From contig NZ_CP045508.1 of the NCBI RefSeq assembly GCF_013376475.1, positions 2,516,001-2,580,000 on the forward strand: 64,000 bases of DNA, written 5' to 3'. Each line of letters opens with the position of its first letter. Position 1 is the first letter of the stretch. Of this stretch, positions 1 through 9,366 are shown one piece after another. Source of the stretch: Desulfolutivibrio sulfoxidireducens (lineage in GTDB: Bacteria > Desulfobacterota > Desulfovibrionia > Desulfovibrionales > Desulfovibrionaceae). Under the pieces are notes generated by a model. The model did no database searches, was not told the DNA's origin, and saw nothing but the letters and a program-made list of their open reading frames with translations. Made by a program: the position numbers and the translations under genes.

Positions 1-227
1 TGGGACGTCTCTTTCCAGAACACGAGGCGCGAGGGAAAAATCCCAAGTTCCTCGCGCAGTTCCCGGGCCAGGGCCGCCCGCGGCGTCTCGCCGGCCTCGA
101 CCTTGCCCCCGGGGAACTCCCACATCCCGGCCATGGCCTTTCCCGGCGGGCGACGCACGGCCAGAAAGCGGCCATCCCGCCAGATAACGGCGGCCACCAC
201 GTCAAGACAGCCGGACAGTCGCGTCAT
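1..227 (-). CDS. NUDIX hydrolase (MutT-like), 3' end outside the window
   Basis: Reading leftwards from an ATG at 225-227, the first 75 codons are open and run off the window edge. They carry a complete NUDIX box (GGKVEAGETPRAALARELRE, followed by EL and GI), which matches the family pattern G-x5-E-x7-REUxEExGU. Just before it are the typical residues FLAVRRPPGKAMAGMWEFP. The family hydrolyses nucleoside diphosphates linked to another group, and MutT members clean oxidised dGTP. The start lies 10 bp beyond the stop of the ABC-F gene, so the two are probably co-transcribed. The C-terminal half is missing, so the exact substrate class cannot be judged. Confidence 0.85.
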   Translation of the reverse strand, partial: MTRLSGCLDVVAAVIWRDGRFLAVRRPPGKAMAGMWEFPGGKVEAGETPRAALARELREELGIFPSRLVFWKETS

Positions 228-236
228 GACCCGGCC

Positions 237-2204
237 CTATGGCTCGACGATGGCGGTCCGGCGGGCCTCGAGAGACTCAATTTCTTCCTCCAGATTCCCC
301 ATGCGGGTCAAGAGGTTTTCGGCCTTTTCCGTCAATTCATGATATTTTTTGGACAGTTCCGTAAAAAGTCCCCTGTCGGCATAGGCCGTTGGGTCGGCCA
401 TGGTCGTTTCCACCCGGTGCTGTTCGGCCAAAACGGCCTCGAGTTCGGCATCCAGGGCCTCGTAGGCCTCTTTTTTGGGCCGAAGCTCCCGGTACACGGC
501 GTTTCGCTCCTCGGCCAGGCGGCGTTTGCGTTCCTTGTCGTCCTTGCGGCTGGCCCTGGCCGTCTGTTCCAGGACGGATTCGGCCCGGGCCGCCTCGCGA
601 AGGCAGCGGTCGTATTCCTCGAAGCCGCCCAGATGCACGGTGATGCCGCCATGCCCCACAGACCACACCTCCTGCGCCACCTCGGCCAGCAGGAACCGGT
701 CGTGGGCCACCACCAGGATGGTCCCGGAATAGTCGACAAGGGCCCTGGTCAGGGCCTCGCGGCTCTCCAGGTCCAGGTGGTTGGTGGGCTCGTCCAGGAC
801 CAGAAAATTGGCCCGGGCCGCGAAGAGTCCGGCCAGAAGCAGTCGGCTTTTCTCGCCGCCGCTGAGAAGTCCCACGGGCCGGTCGAAATACGCCTCGCCG
901 AGCAGAAAAAGCCCCAGGATGGAGCAGACCTCCTGGTGGGAGGCCTTGGGGCCGGCCATGCGCCTCATCTCGGAAATGACCGTCTGGTCGGTGGCCAGAA
1001 GTTCGGTCTGGTGTTGGCTGTAGTAGCCCATCTTGATGCCGGCGCCCACGCGCACCCGGCCGGTCCGGGGGGAGAGATCGCCGGTGACGAGCTTTAAAAG
1101 CGTGGTCTTGCCCGCGCCGTTGGGTCCGACCAGGGCGATCTTCTGGCCCCGGTAGATATGGAAGGTGAGCCCGTCCCACAGGGTCTTGCCGCCGGGGAAG
1201 GCGAAACTCACGTCAGCGGCCGAGACCACGGTCTTGTCCCCGCGCTCGGGCTCGGGCAGGGTAAAATTGAGCGCCGGGCCGCCGGATTCCGGCCGGGCCT
1301 CGCGCAGATCCTCCAGCTCCTTTTCCAGGCGGGTCACGCTTTTGAGCTTGCTCTGGGCCTGCCTGGCCTTGGAGGACTTGAAGCGGAAGCGGTCGATGTT
1401 GGCCATCTGACGCTTGATTTTTCCGTCGATGCTCTGGGCCTGCCTGCCGAGGCGGGCGTCCAGTTCATCGCGCCAGGCCAGGAATTCGGAGAAGGACCCC
1501 GGCCGCACCACCGGTTTGGCGTCCCCCAGAAAAAGGGTCTTGGTGGCCACCCGGTCCAGAAAGACCCGGTCGTGGGCCACGAACACAAGCACCCCCTGAT
1601 AGGCCAGAAGATAGTTCTCCAGCCACTCCACGGCCTCCAGGTCCAGGTGGTTGGTGGGTTCGTCCAATAAAAGCACATCCGCGCCGGCGGCCAGCACCCG
1701 GGCCAGCTTGGCCCTCTCCCGCCAGCCGCCGCTTAGGGCCGCGAGTTCAAGGCCCCACTGCTTCTCCTCGAATCCAAGGCCGGCCAGGATGGCCTTGGCC
1801 CGGTGCTCGGGATTGTATCCCAGCTCGTGTTCCAGGCGGGTCTGCCGCGCGGCCAGTTCGCCAAGCGCGGCCTGGTCCCCGGCCCTGGCGGCCTGGTCCC
1901 ACTCCAACCAGAATGTCCCCCAGGACGGCAACGCGGCCATGACGAAGGACAGAAGGGGCGTGGCCAGATCATCCGCGCCCAGTTCCTGGGCCACATAGCC
2001 CACCCGGGCCCCGGGCGGATAGACGACGCGTCCGGCGTCTGGCTCGTCCTGCCCGGCCAGAAGCCGCAGCAGCGTGGATTTTCCGGCCCCGTTGCGCCCG
2101 ACCACGGCCAGGCGCGTCGGGGCCGGGATCTCCAGGCTGAAATCGCGCAGCACGTCGCGACCGCCGTAGGACTTGGACAGGGACAAAATGGAAATCTTGG
2201 GCAT
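237..2204 (-). CDS. ABC-F family ATPase (Uup/EttA type)
   Basis: Soluble twin-ATPase protein of about 655 residues with no membrane segment. ABC-F proteins act on ribosomes rather than as transporters. Two Walker A motifs are visible (GRNGAGKS near residue 36, GPNGAGKTT near 358). Each is followed by an ABC signature (LSGGWRERAKLA; LSGGEKSRLLLA) and a Walker B of the form LLLDEPTNHLDLE. A charged linker separates the two cassettes, and a Glu/Arg-rich coiled-coil C-terminus of about 80 residues resembles the Uup C-terminal domain. I start at the ATG opening MPKISILSLSKSYG because homology begins there; the frame stays open 18 codons further upstream. The subfamily (Uup versus another ABC-F) is not certain. 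Confidence 0.9.
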   Translation of the reverse strand: MPKISILSLSKSYGGRDVLRDFSLEIPAPTRLAVVGRNGAGKSTLLRLLAGQDEPDAGRVVYPPGARVGYVAQELGADDLATPLLSFVMAALPSWGTFWLEWDQAARAGDQAALGELAARQTRLEHELGYNPEHRAKAILAGLGFEEKQWGLELAALSGGWRERAKLARVLAAGADVLLLDEPTNHLDLEAVEWLENYLLAYQGVLVFVAHDRVFLDRVATKTLFLGDAKPVVRPGSFSEFLAWRDELDARLGRQAQSIDGKIKRQMANIDRFRFKSSKARQAQSKLKSVTRLEKELEDLREARPESGGPALNFTLPEPERGDKTVVSAADVSFAFPGGKTLWDGLTFHIYRGQKIALVGPNGAGKTTLLKLVTGDLSPRTGRVRVGAGIKMGYYSQHQTELLATDQTVISEMRRMAGPKASHQEVCSILGLFLLGEAYFDRPVGLLSGGEKSRLLLAGLFAARANFLVLDEPTNHLDLESREALTRALVDYSGTILVVAHDRFLLAEVAQEVWSVGHGGITVHLGGFEEYDRCLREAARAESVLEQTARASRKDDKERKRRLAEERNAVYRELRPKKEAYEALDAELEAVLAEQHRVETTMADPTAYADRGLFTELSKKYHELTEKAENLLTRMGNLEEEIESLEARRTAIVEP

Positions 2205-2292
2205 GGAGCTATCCGGCTGCCAGGGTTCGATAGGGCTTGCACATCGGGGCGTCATCATCTACCAATCGCGCCGAACCCGCGTGATGAACGGC

Positions 2293-2320
2293 AAAAGACG
2301 TGTACGGAAAAAGACGTGTA
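2293..2320 (+). repeat. 12-bp direct repeat in the fabD leader
   Basis: AAAAGACGTGTA occurs twice with a 16-bp period (2293-2304 and 2309-2320), directly before the Shine-Dalgarno sequence of fabD. It may be a local duplication or a binding site; nothing else in the sequence decides this. Confidence 0.6.
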
Positions 2321-2336
2321 AGGAGTGTGCGACGCG

Positions 2337-3269
2337 ATGGCAACCCCCACAAGCCGTGCGATCCTCTTCCCGGGACAGGGGTCCCAGGAAAAAGGCATGG
2401 GCCGGGTCCTGGCCGAACGCTCGGCCGAGGCCATGGAACTGTGGACCCTGGCCGAGAAACAAAGCGGCCTGCCCCTTCGGGAAATTTTCTGGGACAATGA
2501 CGAGGCCGCCATGGCCGACACCAAAAATCTCCAGCCGGCCATGACCGCCGTGACCCTGGGACTGTGGTTCCACCTGCGGTCGCGACTTGCCCCGACGGCC
2601 GCGGCCGGACACAGCCTGGGCGAATACGCGGCCCTGTGCGCCGCCGGGGTCCTTTCCCCGGCCGAGACCCTGGGCCTGGTCAGCCTGCGCGGCCGGCTCA
2701 TGGCCGAATCCGGGGGCGCGGACGGCCGGATGGCGGCCATGCTCAAGCTCACCCTGGAGCAGGTCGAGGACATCGTGGCCAGGGCCGCCGCTGACACCGG
2801 CGAGACCCTGCTCGTGGCCAACTACAATTCCCCGGGACAGTTCGTGATAAGCGGCCACGCCAAGGCCGTGGACGCGGCCGCCGCCCTGGCCAAAGAGGCC
2901 AAGGGACGGGCCATTCCCCTGGCCGTGTCCGGGGCCTTTCACAGCCCCATGATGGACGAGGCGGCCAAGGACCTTCTGCGGGCCATGCAGGGGCTTTCCT
3001 GGCGGACCCCGGCCTTCCCGGTGTATATGAACGTCACCGCCGCCCCGGAATCGGACCCGGGCATCCTCAAGGGGCTCATGGAGCGCCAGATGACCTCCCA
3101 GGTCCGCTGGCTGCAGGCCATGAAGGCCATGTGGGCCGACGGGATCCGCTCCTTCGTGGAGCTTGGCCCCAAGGGCGTTCTGGCCAAACTGTGCAAGGCC
3201 AACCTGCCCCCCGACGCCGAGGCCGAGATCCTGGGCATCGCCGACCCCGACGCGGCCGCAACCCTGTAA
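2337..3269 (+). CDS. fabD: Malonyl-CoA:ACP S-malonyltransferase
   Basis: Transfers malonate from malonyl-CoA to acyl carrier protein, supplying chain-extension units for fatty acid synthesis in the cytoplasm. The protein is 310 residues, the usual FabD length. The N-terminal LFPGQGSQ motif, the nucleophile elbow GHSLGE (Ser near residue 92) and the catalytic His in GAFHSPMM near 200 are all present. The start is the ATG at 2337, with AAGGAG at 2320-2325 upstream; a GTG inside that ribosome binding site is rejected as a start. The gene stands apart from other fab genes and is followed after 88 bp by argS, with an intergenic hairpin between them. Confidence 0.96.
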   Translation: MATPTSRAILFPGQGSQEKGMGRVLAERSAEAMELWTLAEKQSGLPLREIFWDNDEAAMADTKNLQPAMTAVTLGLWFHLRSRLAPTAAAGHSLGEYAALCAAGVLSPAETLGLVSLRGRLMAESGGADGRMAAMLKLTLEQVEDIVARAAADTGETLLVANYNSPGQFVISGHAKAVDAAAALAKEAKGRAIPLAVSGAFHSPMMDEAAKDLLRAMQGLSWRTPAFPVYMNVTAAPESDPGILKGLMERQMTSQVRWLQAMKAMWADGIRSFVELGPKGVLAKLCKANLPPDAEAEILGIADPDAAATL

Positions 3270-3285
3270 TGCCGCCCAACATGAC

Positions 3286-3322
3286 GGGATTCCAAAGGGC
3301 CTCGCCCTTTGGCCGCCGGAGG
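3286..3322 (+). repeat. Intergenic hairpin repeat, type B, copy 1
   Basis: The sequence is GGGATT followed by a perfect 9-bp stem (CCAAAGGGC, loop CTC, GCCCTTTGG) and a GCCGCCGGAGG tail. The same module is at 10522-10558. It lies between fabD and argS and has no T-tract, so it is better described as a repetitive extragenic palindrome than as a terminator. Confidence 0.8.
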
Positions 3323-3357
3323 CATCTTTCCACCGCATCTTGCAAGGACGACACATC

Positions 3358-5025
3358 ATGCGCGCCATAACCCACCTGCGCCGCCTTCTTACGGATATCC
3401 TGGCCGGACGGGGCATCCCCTGGCCGGAGAAAACCACCATCGAGCCGCCCCGGGATCCTAGATTCGGGGACCTGGCCACCAACGCGGCCCTGATGGCCGC
3501 CAAGGCCGCCGGGCAAAAACCCCGGGACCTGGCCGAGACGCTTCGCCGGGACCTGGCGGACGCTGACCCCGGCCTGACCGTGGAGGTGGCCGGTCCCGGC
3601 TTTCTGAACGTGACCTTTCCCCCGTCCTTCTGGCAGGCCACCATCCCGGACATCCTGGACCGGGAGGGCCAGGGCGGCTACGGCCGCACGGAACTCGGGG
3701 CCGGACGCAGGGTCCAGGTGGAATACGTCTCGGCCAACCCCACCGGCCCCCTGCACATCGGCCACGGCCGGGGCGCGGCCCTGGGCGACAGCCTGGCCCG
3801 CATCCTGCGCGCGGCCGGTTTTGACGTGTCCACGGAATACTACATCAACGATGCCGGCCGGCAGATGCGGCTTCTAGGCACCTCCATCCGGCTGCGCTAC
3901 CTGGAGCTTCACGGCAGGGAGGTGGCCTGGCCCGAGGACTGGTACAGGGGCGAGTACATCATCGACCTGGCCCGGGAACTGGTCGCGATCCATGGCGCGA
4001 CGCTTCTGGACATGCCCGAGACCGAGGCCACGGACATCTGCCAGCTCTACGGGGTGGACAGCATCATGGCCGGGATCAAAAAAGACCTGGCCGACTTCAG
4101 GGTGTCCCACGAGGTGTGGTTCTCGGAGAAGACCTTGGTGTCCGGCGGTCGGGTGGAGGCCACGCTTTCCGACCTGAAAGCCCGGGGTCTGGCCTATGAG
4201 AAGGACGGGGCGGTGTGGTTCGCCTCCCAGTCCCTTGGCGACGACAAGGACCGGGTGCTTCGCAAGTCCTCCGGTGAATTGACCTATTTCGCCTCGGACA
4301 TCTGCTATCACGCCGACAAGTTCGCCCGGGGCTTCGACGTGGTGGTGGACATCTGGGGCGCGGACCATCACGGCTACGTGCCGCGCATGACCGCGGCGGT
4401 GACGGCCCTGGGCAAATCCCCGGACAGCCTGAAGGTGATCCTGGTACATCTGGTGAACCTGCTGCGCGGCGGCGAGCAGATCGCCATGTCCACCCGGGCG
4501 GGCAAGTTCGAGACCCTGGCCGACGTGGTGGCCGAGGTGGGCGCGGACGCGGCCCGGTTCATGTTCCTGTCGCGCAAAAGCGACAGCCCCCTGGATTTCG
4601 ACCTGGACCTGGTCAAACGCCAGACCATGGACAATCCGGTCTATTACGTGCAGTACGCCCACGCCCGGGTGCGCTCGGTTTTCGCCAAGGCCGCCGAACG
4701 AGGCATCGCGGCCGGGGAGCCGAACGCGGCCCGGCTGGCCCGCCTGGACACCCCGGAAGACCTGGGGCTTTTGCGCCTTCTCGACCAGTTCCCGGACGTC
4801 GTGGAAACCGCGGCCGCCACATATTCGCCGCATCTGGTGAGCTACTATCTGCGCGACCTGTCCGGGAGGCTGCATTCCTATTACGCCGCCCATCAGGTGC
4901 TGGCCTGCGGGGACGACGAACTGACCCGGGCCAGGATGCTCCTTCTGGACGCGGTGGCCCTGGTGCTGCGCGCCGGACTTGCCCTTCTGGGTGTTGCCGC
5001 CCCGGAAAAGATGGAACGCACTTGA
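3358..5025 (+). CDS. argS: Arginyl-tRNA synthetase
   Basis: Class I aminoacyl-tRNA synthetase that charges tRNA-Arg in the cytoplasm. The protein is 555 residues, typical for bacterial ArgRS. The class I HIGH signature is seen as [12 protein letters not shown] near residue 133, preceded by [13 protein letters not shown], which is diagnostic for ArgRS. The N-terminal ArgRS-specific (Add-1) domain and the C-terminal DALR anticodon-binding region (ending in [21 protein letters not shown] minus a residue) are complete. The ATG at 3358 is preceded by AAGGA; the open frame continues further upstream, overlapping fabD, but that part has no homology. The SPOR-domain gene follows within 50 bp. Confidence 0.97.
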   Translation: MRAITHLRRLLTDILAGRGIPWPEKTTIEPPRDPRFGDLATNAALMAAKAAGQKPRDLAETLRRDLADADPGLTVEVAGPGFLNVTFPPSFWQATIPDILDREGQGGYGRTELGAGRRVQVEYVSANPTGPLHIGHGRGAALGDSLARILRAAGFDVSTEYYINDAGRQMRLLGTSIRLRYLELHGREVAWPEDWYRGEYIIDLARELVAIHGATLLDMPETEATDICQLYGVDSIMAGIKKDLADFRVSHEVWFSEKTLVSGGRVEATLSDLKARGLAYEKDGAVWFASQSLGDDKDRVLRKSSGELTYFASDICYHADKFARGFDVVVDIWGADHHGYVPRMTAAVTALGKSPDSLKVILVHLVNLLRGGEQIAMSTRAGKFETLADVVAEVGADAARFMFLSRKSDSPLDFDLDLVKRQTMDNPVYYVQYAHARVRSVFAKAAERGIAAGEPNAARLARLDTPEDLGLLRLLDQFPDVVETAAATYSPHLVSYYLRDLSGRLHSYYAAHQVLACGDDELTRARMLLLDAVALVLRAGLALLGVAAPEKMERT

Positions 5026-5070
5026 CATTTCGCGAAAAAGAGAAATGATGCCTTGCATGGGAATCCAAAT

Positions 5071-5913
5071 ATGAAAATATTTAATAAAATCAACGCATCG
5101 AGCGATGGAGGCCCCCGAAGGTTCGCCATCGAACTGACCACGGCCAAGATCGTGTCTGTGGGAATCGTCGTGGTTTTGGGCATCAGTTGGGTGTTCATCC
5201 TGGGCATCCTGGTCGGCAGGGGGTATCGACCCGAGGAGGCCGTGCCGGAACTGGCCCAGATCATGCCGGCCACGGAGTCCCCGGCCACCCTGGAGAGCGC
5301 AACCCCGCCCACGGTCTTAAAACCCGAGGAACTGCAGTTCATGGAGGACCTGCAGGGCCAGGGCAAAAACGCCGAGACCATCACCGTGGACTCCACCCAG
5401 AAGGCCCCCAAGCCCTCCCCGGCCCTTCCGGGAGGCGCGGCCCCGTCCGGAGGCCTTGTCGGCCGTGACCTGTCCGCCGCCCCGGCCCCCCAAAAAACCG
5501 CTCCCGGGGCGGCGTCGCAGCCCAGGCCGGCCCCGGCTCCCGCTCCGGCCCCGGCCGCCCGGGCGCCGGCCGACCCCATGGCGCAACCGCCGGTCCAGCC
5601 GCCCAAAACCGTGGAACAGGTCCGGGTGGAGCCGATCCAGGCCGCCGCCCCCAAGGCCGAGGCCAAGCCGTCAGGCGCGGGATTCGAGGCGACGTATCAG
5701 GTGGCGTCCTTCTACAAGAAGGACCAGGCCGAGGCCCTGATCAAAAAGCTGGCCCAGAAGGGTTTCCGGGCCGAGGTGCGCCAGGCCCGCATCAAGGACA
5801 AGGACGTCTACCGCATCGCGGTGACGCTACGCGGGACCGAGCGGGAGATCAGCGCCGACCTGGAAAAAACGGGTGAAAAAGGACCTATACTTCTCGGGAA
5901 AAAACCCTTATGA
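5071..5913 (+). CDS. SPOR-domain inner-membrane protein
   Basis: About 280 residues with a bitopic layout. A short cytoplasmic N-terminus is followed by one transmembrane helix (about residues 26-49, containing [20 protein letters not shown]). A long Ala/Pro-rich periplasmic linker follows, then a C-terminal SPOR domain (about 207-280, beginning [19 protein letters not shown]). SPOR domains bind denuded glycan strands at division septa, so a role in cell division or peptidoglycan turnover is inferred, as for FtsN or DedD; no name can be assigned. The ATG at 5071 is used; a TTG six codons upstream is an alternative. It follows argS closely and is probably in the same transcript. Confidence 0.85.
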   Translation: MKIFNKINASSDGGPRRFAIELTTAKIVSVGIVVVLGISWVFILGILVGRGYRPEEAVPELAQIMPATESPATLESATPPTVLKPEELQFMEDLQGQGKNAETITVDSTQKAPKPSPALPGGAAPSGGLVGRDLSAAPAPQKTAPGAASQPRPAPAPAPAPAARAPADPMAQPPVQPPKTVEQVRVEPIQAAAPKAEAKPSGAGFEATYQVASFYKKDQAEALIKKLAQKGFRAEVRQARIKDKDVYRIAVTLRGTEREISADLEKTGEKGPILLGKKPL

Positions 5914-5962
5914 GGATGCCCCCGCTTTCGCCGGGAGACTCCCCCACAAAAGAGGACCGCAC

Positions 5963-6517
5963 ATGCAGCACATGTCTTTCGTCCCGACCAAGGCTTTCTT
6001 CACCAGGGGCATCGGCCGCCATAAAAACAAGCTCCAGTCGTTCGAGCTGGCCTTACGCGACGCCGGGATCGAAAAACTCAACCTCGTGTACGTCAGCAGC
6101 ATCTGCCCGCCCAACTGCACCGTTCTTCCTCTGGAGGAAGGGGTCAAGCTGTTGAATCCCGGGCAGATCACCTTCTGCGTCATGGCCAGAAACGCCACCG
6201 ACGAAAAGAATCGTCTGGTGGGTTCGGCCGTGGGCATGGCCTTTCCCGCGGACAAGGACAACTACGGCTACATTTCGGAGCATACGTCGTTTGGTTCCGA
6301 GGAACGCGAAATCGGAGACTTCGCCGAGGATCTGGCCTCCACCATGCTGGCCACCACGCTGGGCATCGATTTCGACCCGGAAACGGCCTACGACGAACGC
6401 CGGGAAATCTATCTCATGAGCGGCAAGATCGTGGATTCGGCCTCCATGCCCTGCGTGACCACGGGTGTGGCCGGTCTGTGGACCACCACCATCTCCGCCG
6501 TGGTCTTTCTGCCGTAA
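5963..6517 (+). CDS. pdaD: Pyruvoyl-dependent arginine decarboxylase
   Basis: Converts arginine to agmatine, the first step of a polyamine route. The enzyme has no pyridoxal phosphate: it self-cleaves between two serines to make a pyruvoyl group. The 184-residue length and the processing motif ([11 protein letters not shown], Ser-Ser near residues 45-46) fit the PvlArgDC family known from archaea, chlamydiae and various bacteria. Other conserved blocks are seen: [15 protein letters not shown] and the C-terminal [14 protein letters not shown]. The ATG at 5963 has AGAGGA upstream; an open extension overlapping the SPOR gene was rejected. No agmatinase or agmatine deiminase gene is nearby. Confidence 0.92.
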   Translation: MQHMSFVPTKAFFTRGIGRHKNKLQSFELALRDAGIEKLNLVYVSSICPPNCTVLPLEEGVKLLNPGQITFCVMARNATDEKNRLVGSAVGMAFPADKDNYGYISEHTSFGSEEREIGDFAEDLASTMLATTLGIDFDPETAYDERREIYLMSGKIVDSASMPCVTTGVAGLWTTTISAVVFLP

Positions 6518-6533
6518 GCCCCAAGGTCGCCGC

Positions 6534-7181
6534 GTGGACAGAAAAGCGCGCGCCGCCATCATTCTCGAACGGTTGCGGCCCCGGTATCCCGGGGCCGCCT
6601 CCGCTTTGACCTGGAAAACCCCCTTCGAACTGCTCGTGGCCACGGTTCTGGCCGCCCAGTGCACCGACGCCCGGGTCAACCTGGTCACCCCGGAGTTTTT
6701 CCGGCGCTGGCCAGACCCGAAGACCCTGGCCGAGGCCGACGTGGCCGAGGTCGAGGACGTCGTGCATTCCACCGGCTTTTTCCGCCAAAAGGCCAAAAAC
6801 CTGGTGGCCGCCGCGAAGCTCATGGCCTCCCGCCACGGCGGCACGGTTCCGCGCACCCTGGCGGAACTCACCGCCCTGCCCGGGCTGGCCCGAAAGACCG
6901 CCAATATCGTGGCCGGGAACGCCTACGGCAACCACGAGGGCATCGCCGTGGACACCCACGTCAAACGGCTATCCTTTCGCCTGGACCTGACCGATTCCGA
7001 CAATCCCGTGGTCATCGAAAAGGACCTCATGCCCCTTTTCCCGCGCCGGGCCTGGGGCGAGATCAACCACCTGCTGGTCCTTTTCGGCCGTGACGTGTGC
7101 CAGGCCAGAAAGCCCCGCTGCGAAGACTGTCCCCTGGCCGATGTCTGCCCAAGGAAGGGCCTCTCGGTCCCCACTCCGTAA
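6534..7181 (+). CDS. nth: Endonuclease III
   Basis: Bifunctional DNA glycosylase and AP lyase that removes oxidised pyrimidines. The helix-hairpin-helix LPGLARKTANIVAG carries the catalytic Lys near residue 121, and VDTHVKRLSFRL carries the catalytic Asp near 140; these match Lys120 and Asp138 of E. coli Nth. The C-terminal [4Fe-4S] motif is complete, with C-x6-C-x2-C-x5-C spacing (CQARKPRC, CEDC, CPLADVC). The start is a GTG at 6534 with AAGG upstream, 16 bp after the decarboxylase stop. The protein is 215 residues, close to the E. coli enzyme. A second, divergent family member is encoded at 62319-62966. Confidence 0.95.
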   Translation: MDRKARAAIILERLRPRYPGAASALTWKTPFELLVATVLAAQCTDARVNLVTPEFFRRWPDPKTLAEADVAEVEDVVHSTGFFRQKAKNLVAAAKLMASRHGGTVPRTLAELTALPGLARKTANIVAGNAYGNHEGIAVDTHVKRLSFRLDLTDSDNPVVIEKDLMPLFPRRAWGEINHLLVLFGRDVCQARKPRCEDCPLADVCPRKGLSVPTP

Positions 7182-7387
7182 CGCCCAGTTCTTTTCGCCC
7201 GAACCGGCCGCTGAAACCGGTCCCGCGTCTCTTTTCTCCGCCTCTTTTCGTCCCACCGTCCGCCGGCCATCCCCGCGGCCCGTCACGTCGCGTCCGGCGG
7301 GCCTTCCTGGCCCGCATCGCCTGTTTTCCGACAGACAACTATCGGATCCATCTATCGACAAAGCATAAAACGAGTTGAACAATCGAT

Positions 7388-7416
7388 TTGTCCTTCGTTT
7401 GTTCCTCTCTTATACA
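7388..7416 (+). promoter_or_regulatory. Predicted sigma-70 promoter of the yedE operon
   Basis: TTGTCC (7388-7393), a 17-bp spacer and TATACA (7411-7416) lie 80 bp before the yedE start. The rest of the 314-bp gap from nth (7182-7495) shows no gene; its last 150 bp are noticeably AT-richer than the surroundings. Confidence 0.5.
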
Positions 7417-7495
7417 ATCGGAGACTTTCGCCCTCGGCCACATCCGGCGAAGGCGAACCCGGAAGGTGAACCGTCCAACCACAAAGAGGGGGGCC

Positions 7496-8578
7496 ATGAA
7501 ACACTTCTTTTCCTCGAAACAGGGCATTATCGCCGTGGGGTTGGCCATCGGCATCCTCGCGCCGCTTCTGCAGTTTTGGGGCAATCCCGGAAACATGGGC
7601 ATCTGCGTGGCCTGCTTCGAGCGGGACATCGCCGGGGCCGTGGGCCTGCACCGGGCGGCCGTGGTCCAGTACATGCGCCCGGAGATCATCGGCTTCGTGC
7701 TCGGCTCCCTTCTGGCGGCGTTTCTGGCCAAGGACTTCCGTCCCCGGGCCGGGTCCGCGCCCATCGCCCGGTTCATTCTGGGGGCGTTCGCCATGATCGG
7801 GGCCCTGGTTTTCCTGGGCTGCCCGTGGCGGGCCATCCTGCGCCTGGCCGGCGGCGATTTGAGCGCCATTTTCGGCATCCTGGGACTGATCGCCGGCATC
7901 TGGATCGGCACCATCTTCTTCCGCAAGGGCTACAACCTGGGCCGCAGCCAGAAGACATACGCCTCGGTGGGGCTGATCATGCCCCTGGTCATGGTCGGCT
8001 TCCTGATCCTGCTCTTCCTGTATCCCCAGGTTCCGGAACAGCCCCAAAGCGGCGTCCTGTTCTACAGCCTGAAGGGACCGGGCGCCATGCACGCCCCCCT
8101 TGCGGCCTCCCTGCTTGTGGGCCTGTTCGTCGGGCTCATCGCCCAACGCAGCCGTTTTTGCACCATGGGCGCGTTCCGGGACGTGATCCTGTTCAAGCAG
8201 AATCACCTGCTTCTCGGGGTCATCGCCCTGTTTGTCGCGGCCGTGGTGGTCAACGCGCTTTTAGGACAGGTCAAGATCGGTTTTACGGGCCAGCCCGTGG
8301 CCCACACCCAGCAGGTCTGGAACTTCGCGGGCATGCTTCTGGCCGGACTGTGCTTCGCCCTGGCCGGGGGATGCCCGGGCCGGCAGCTCTTTCTGGCCGG
8401 CGAGGGCGACGGCGACGCGGCCGTGTTCGTATTCGGGATGATCGTGGGCGCGGCCTTTTCCCACAACTTCGGTCTGGCCAGTTCCCCGGACGGCGTGGGT
8501 CCCCATGGCATCGCCGCCGTGTTCGTGGGGCTTGCCGTGTGCCTGTACTTCGGCCTGACCATGCGCGCCAAGGCGTAA
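7496..8578 (+). CDS. yedE: YedE-family membrane transporter (YeeE/YedE domain)
   Basis: A 360-residue polytopic inner-membrane protein with roughly ten hydrophobic segments. The YeeE/YedE family moves sulfur compounds such as thiosulfate, and the YedE branch is associated with selenium metabolism genes. Conserved Cys-containing motifs are present in both halves: GICVACFERD and FLGCPWRA in the first, RSRFCTMGAFRD and ALAGGCPGRQL in the second. This internal duplication is typical of the family. The ATG at 7496 follows a purine-rich AAAGAGGGGGG stretch. It is the first gene of a five-gene operon. Whether the cargo is selenium or sulfur cannot be read from the sequence. Confidence 0.88.
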   Translation: MKHFFSSKQGIIAVGLAIGILAPLLQFWGNPGNMGICVACFERDIAGAVGLHRAAVVQYMRPEIIGFVLGSLLAAFLAKDFRPRAGSAPIARFILGAFAMIGALVFLGCPWRAILRLAGGDLSAIFGILGLIAGIWIGTIFFRKGYNLGRSQKTYASVGLIMPLVMVGFLILLFLYPQVPEQPQSGVLFYSLKGPGAMHAPLAASLLVGLFVGLIAQRSRFCTMGAFRDVILFKQNHLLLGVIALFVAAVVVNALLGQVKIGFTGQPVAHTQQVWNFAGMLLAGLCFALAGGCPGRQLFLAGEGDGDAAVFVFGMIVGAAFSHNFGLASSPDGVGPHGIAAVFVGLAVCLYFGLTMRAKA

Positions 8579-8590
8579 GGAGACACCATC

Positions 8591-8809
8591 ATGAGCGAGA
8601 TCGTGGACGCCCGGGGCCTGTCGTGCCCCCAGCCGGTTCTGGACACCTTGAACAAGATCGCCGCCATGGGATCGGGAAAAATCGAGGTGTTGGTGGACAC
8701 CGAGGCCTCCAAGGAAAACGTCTCCCGGGCCGCGGCGGCCAAGGGCTGGTCCCTTGACGCGGTGATCGAGAACGCGGGAGAATACCGCATCACCATCAGC
8801 AAGGGATGA
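8591..8809 (+). CDS. yedF: TusA/SirA-family sulfur (selenium) carrier, YedF-like
   Basis: A 72-residue protein of the TusA fold. The signature ARGLSCPQPVLDT contains the single reactive Cys (residue 12) in a CPxP motif, which carries a persulfide in TusA. The length equals E. coli YedF, which also sits beside YedE. It lacks the second DsrE-like domain found in the longer YedF proteins of selenium-utilising bacteria. It starts 12 bp after yedE and overlaps the next gene by four bases (ATGA), which indicates coupled translation. Its likely role is to accept the atom imported by YedE. Confidence 0.88.
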   Translation: MSEIVDARGLSCPQPVLDTLNKIAAMGSGKIEVLVDTEASKENVSRAAAAKGWSLDAVIENAGEYRITISKG

Positions 8810-9366
8810 CGTTGGGACTTCTCGGCCTTTTTCGCGGAAAAGACCCCGGTGCGCCAGCCGCATCCAAGGCGGACCGGGGTCTTTTGGTATTCGAGAACAC
8901 CAGCGAGGTCATCCGGGCTGAAAAGGCCCTCAAGGCCGCCGGCTTCGCGGTCACGGTGGTTGGTCCGCCGCCCGAGATCCAGAAAGGCTGCGATCTGGTG
9001 GTGGAATACCCCCTGATCGAGGGCTTAAACATCCTGCGGCTGCTCGAGTCCGCCGGGGTGCCGCCCCTGGACGCGATTCCGGTCACCGGGCCGCTTCTGA
9101 CCCCGGTGGACCTCTTCCAGGTCAAGGACTTCGGGGACCACCTGATGGTCCGGGCCGCGAACATGAAGCTGACCGTGGAGAAGGGTACCTGGATGATCGT
9201 CAACGTCTCGGGGGGCGGCTGTCCGGACGTGCCGTACCTGGCGGCCCGACTGATCGGGCATACCCTGGCCGAGGCCCCCTCCCCGCGCGAGATAGGCCAC
9301 ACCCTGTGCGGCTACGCCCTGGGGCTGGCCTTCGAGGAGCTGCAACGTCGATGCTCGCCGTCGTAG
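8806..9366 (+). CDS. DUF3343 domain protein (putative Se/S carrier)
   Basis: A 186-residue soluble protein. Residues about 25-85 (GLLVFENTSEVIRAEKALKA through VVEYPLIEG) match the DUF3343 pattern, a small domain repeatedly found beside YedE/YedF and selenium genes. The C-terminal half contains VNVSGGGCPDVPYLAARL and EIGHTLCGYALGLAFEEL, giving two conserved-looking cysteines that could carry a chalcogen. No enzyme motif is recognised. The start overlaps the yedF stop (ATGA) and the 3' end overlaps the next start by 16 bp. A carrier or delivery role is inferred from context only. Confidence 0.75.
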   Translation: MTLGLLGLFRGKDPGAPAASKADRGLLVFENTSEVIRAEKALKAAGFAVTVVGPPPEIQKGCDLVVEYPLIEGLNILRLLESAGVPPLDAIPVTGPLLTPVDLFQVKDFGDHLMVRAANMKLTVEKGTWMIVNVSGGGCPDVPYLAARLIGHTLAEAPSPREIGHTLCGYALGLAFEELQRRCSPS

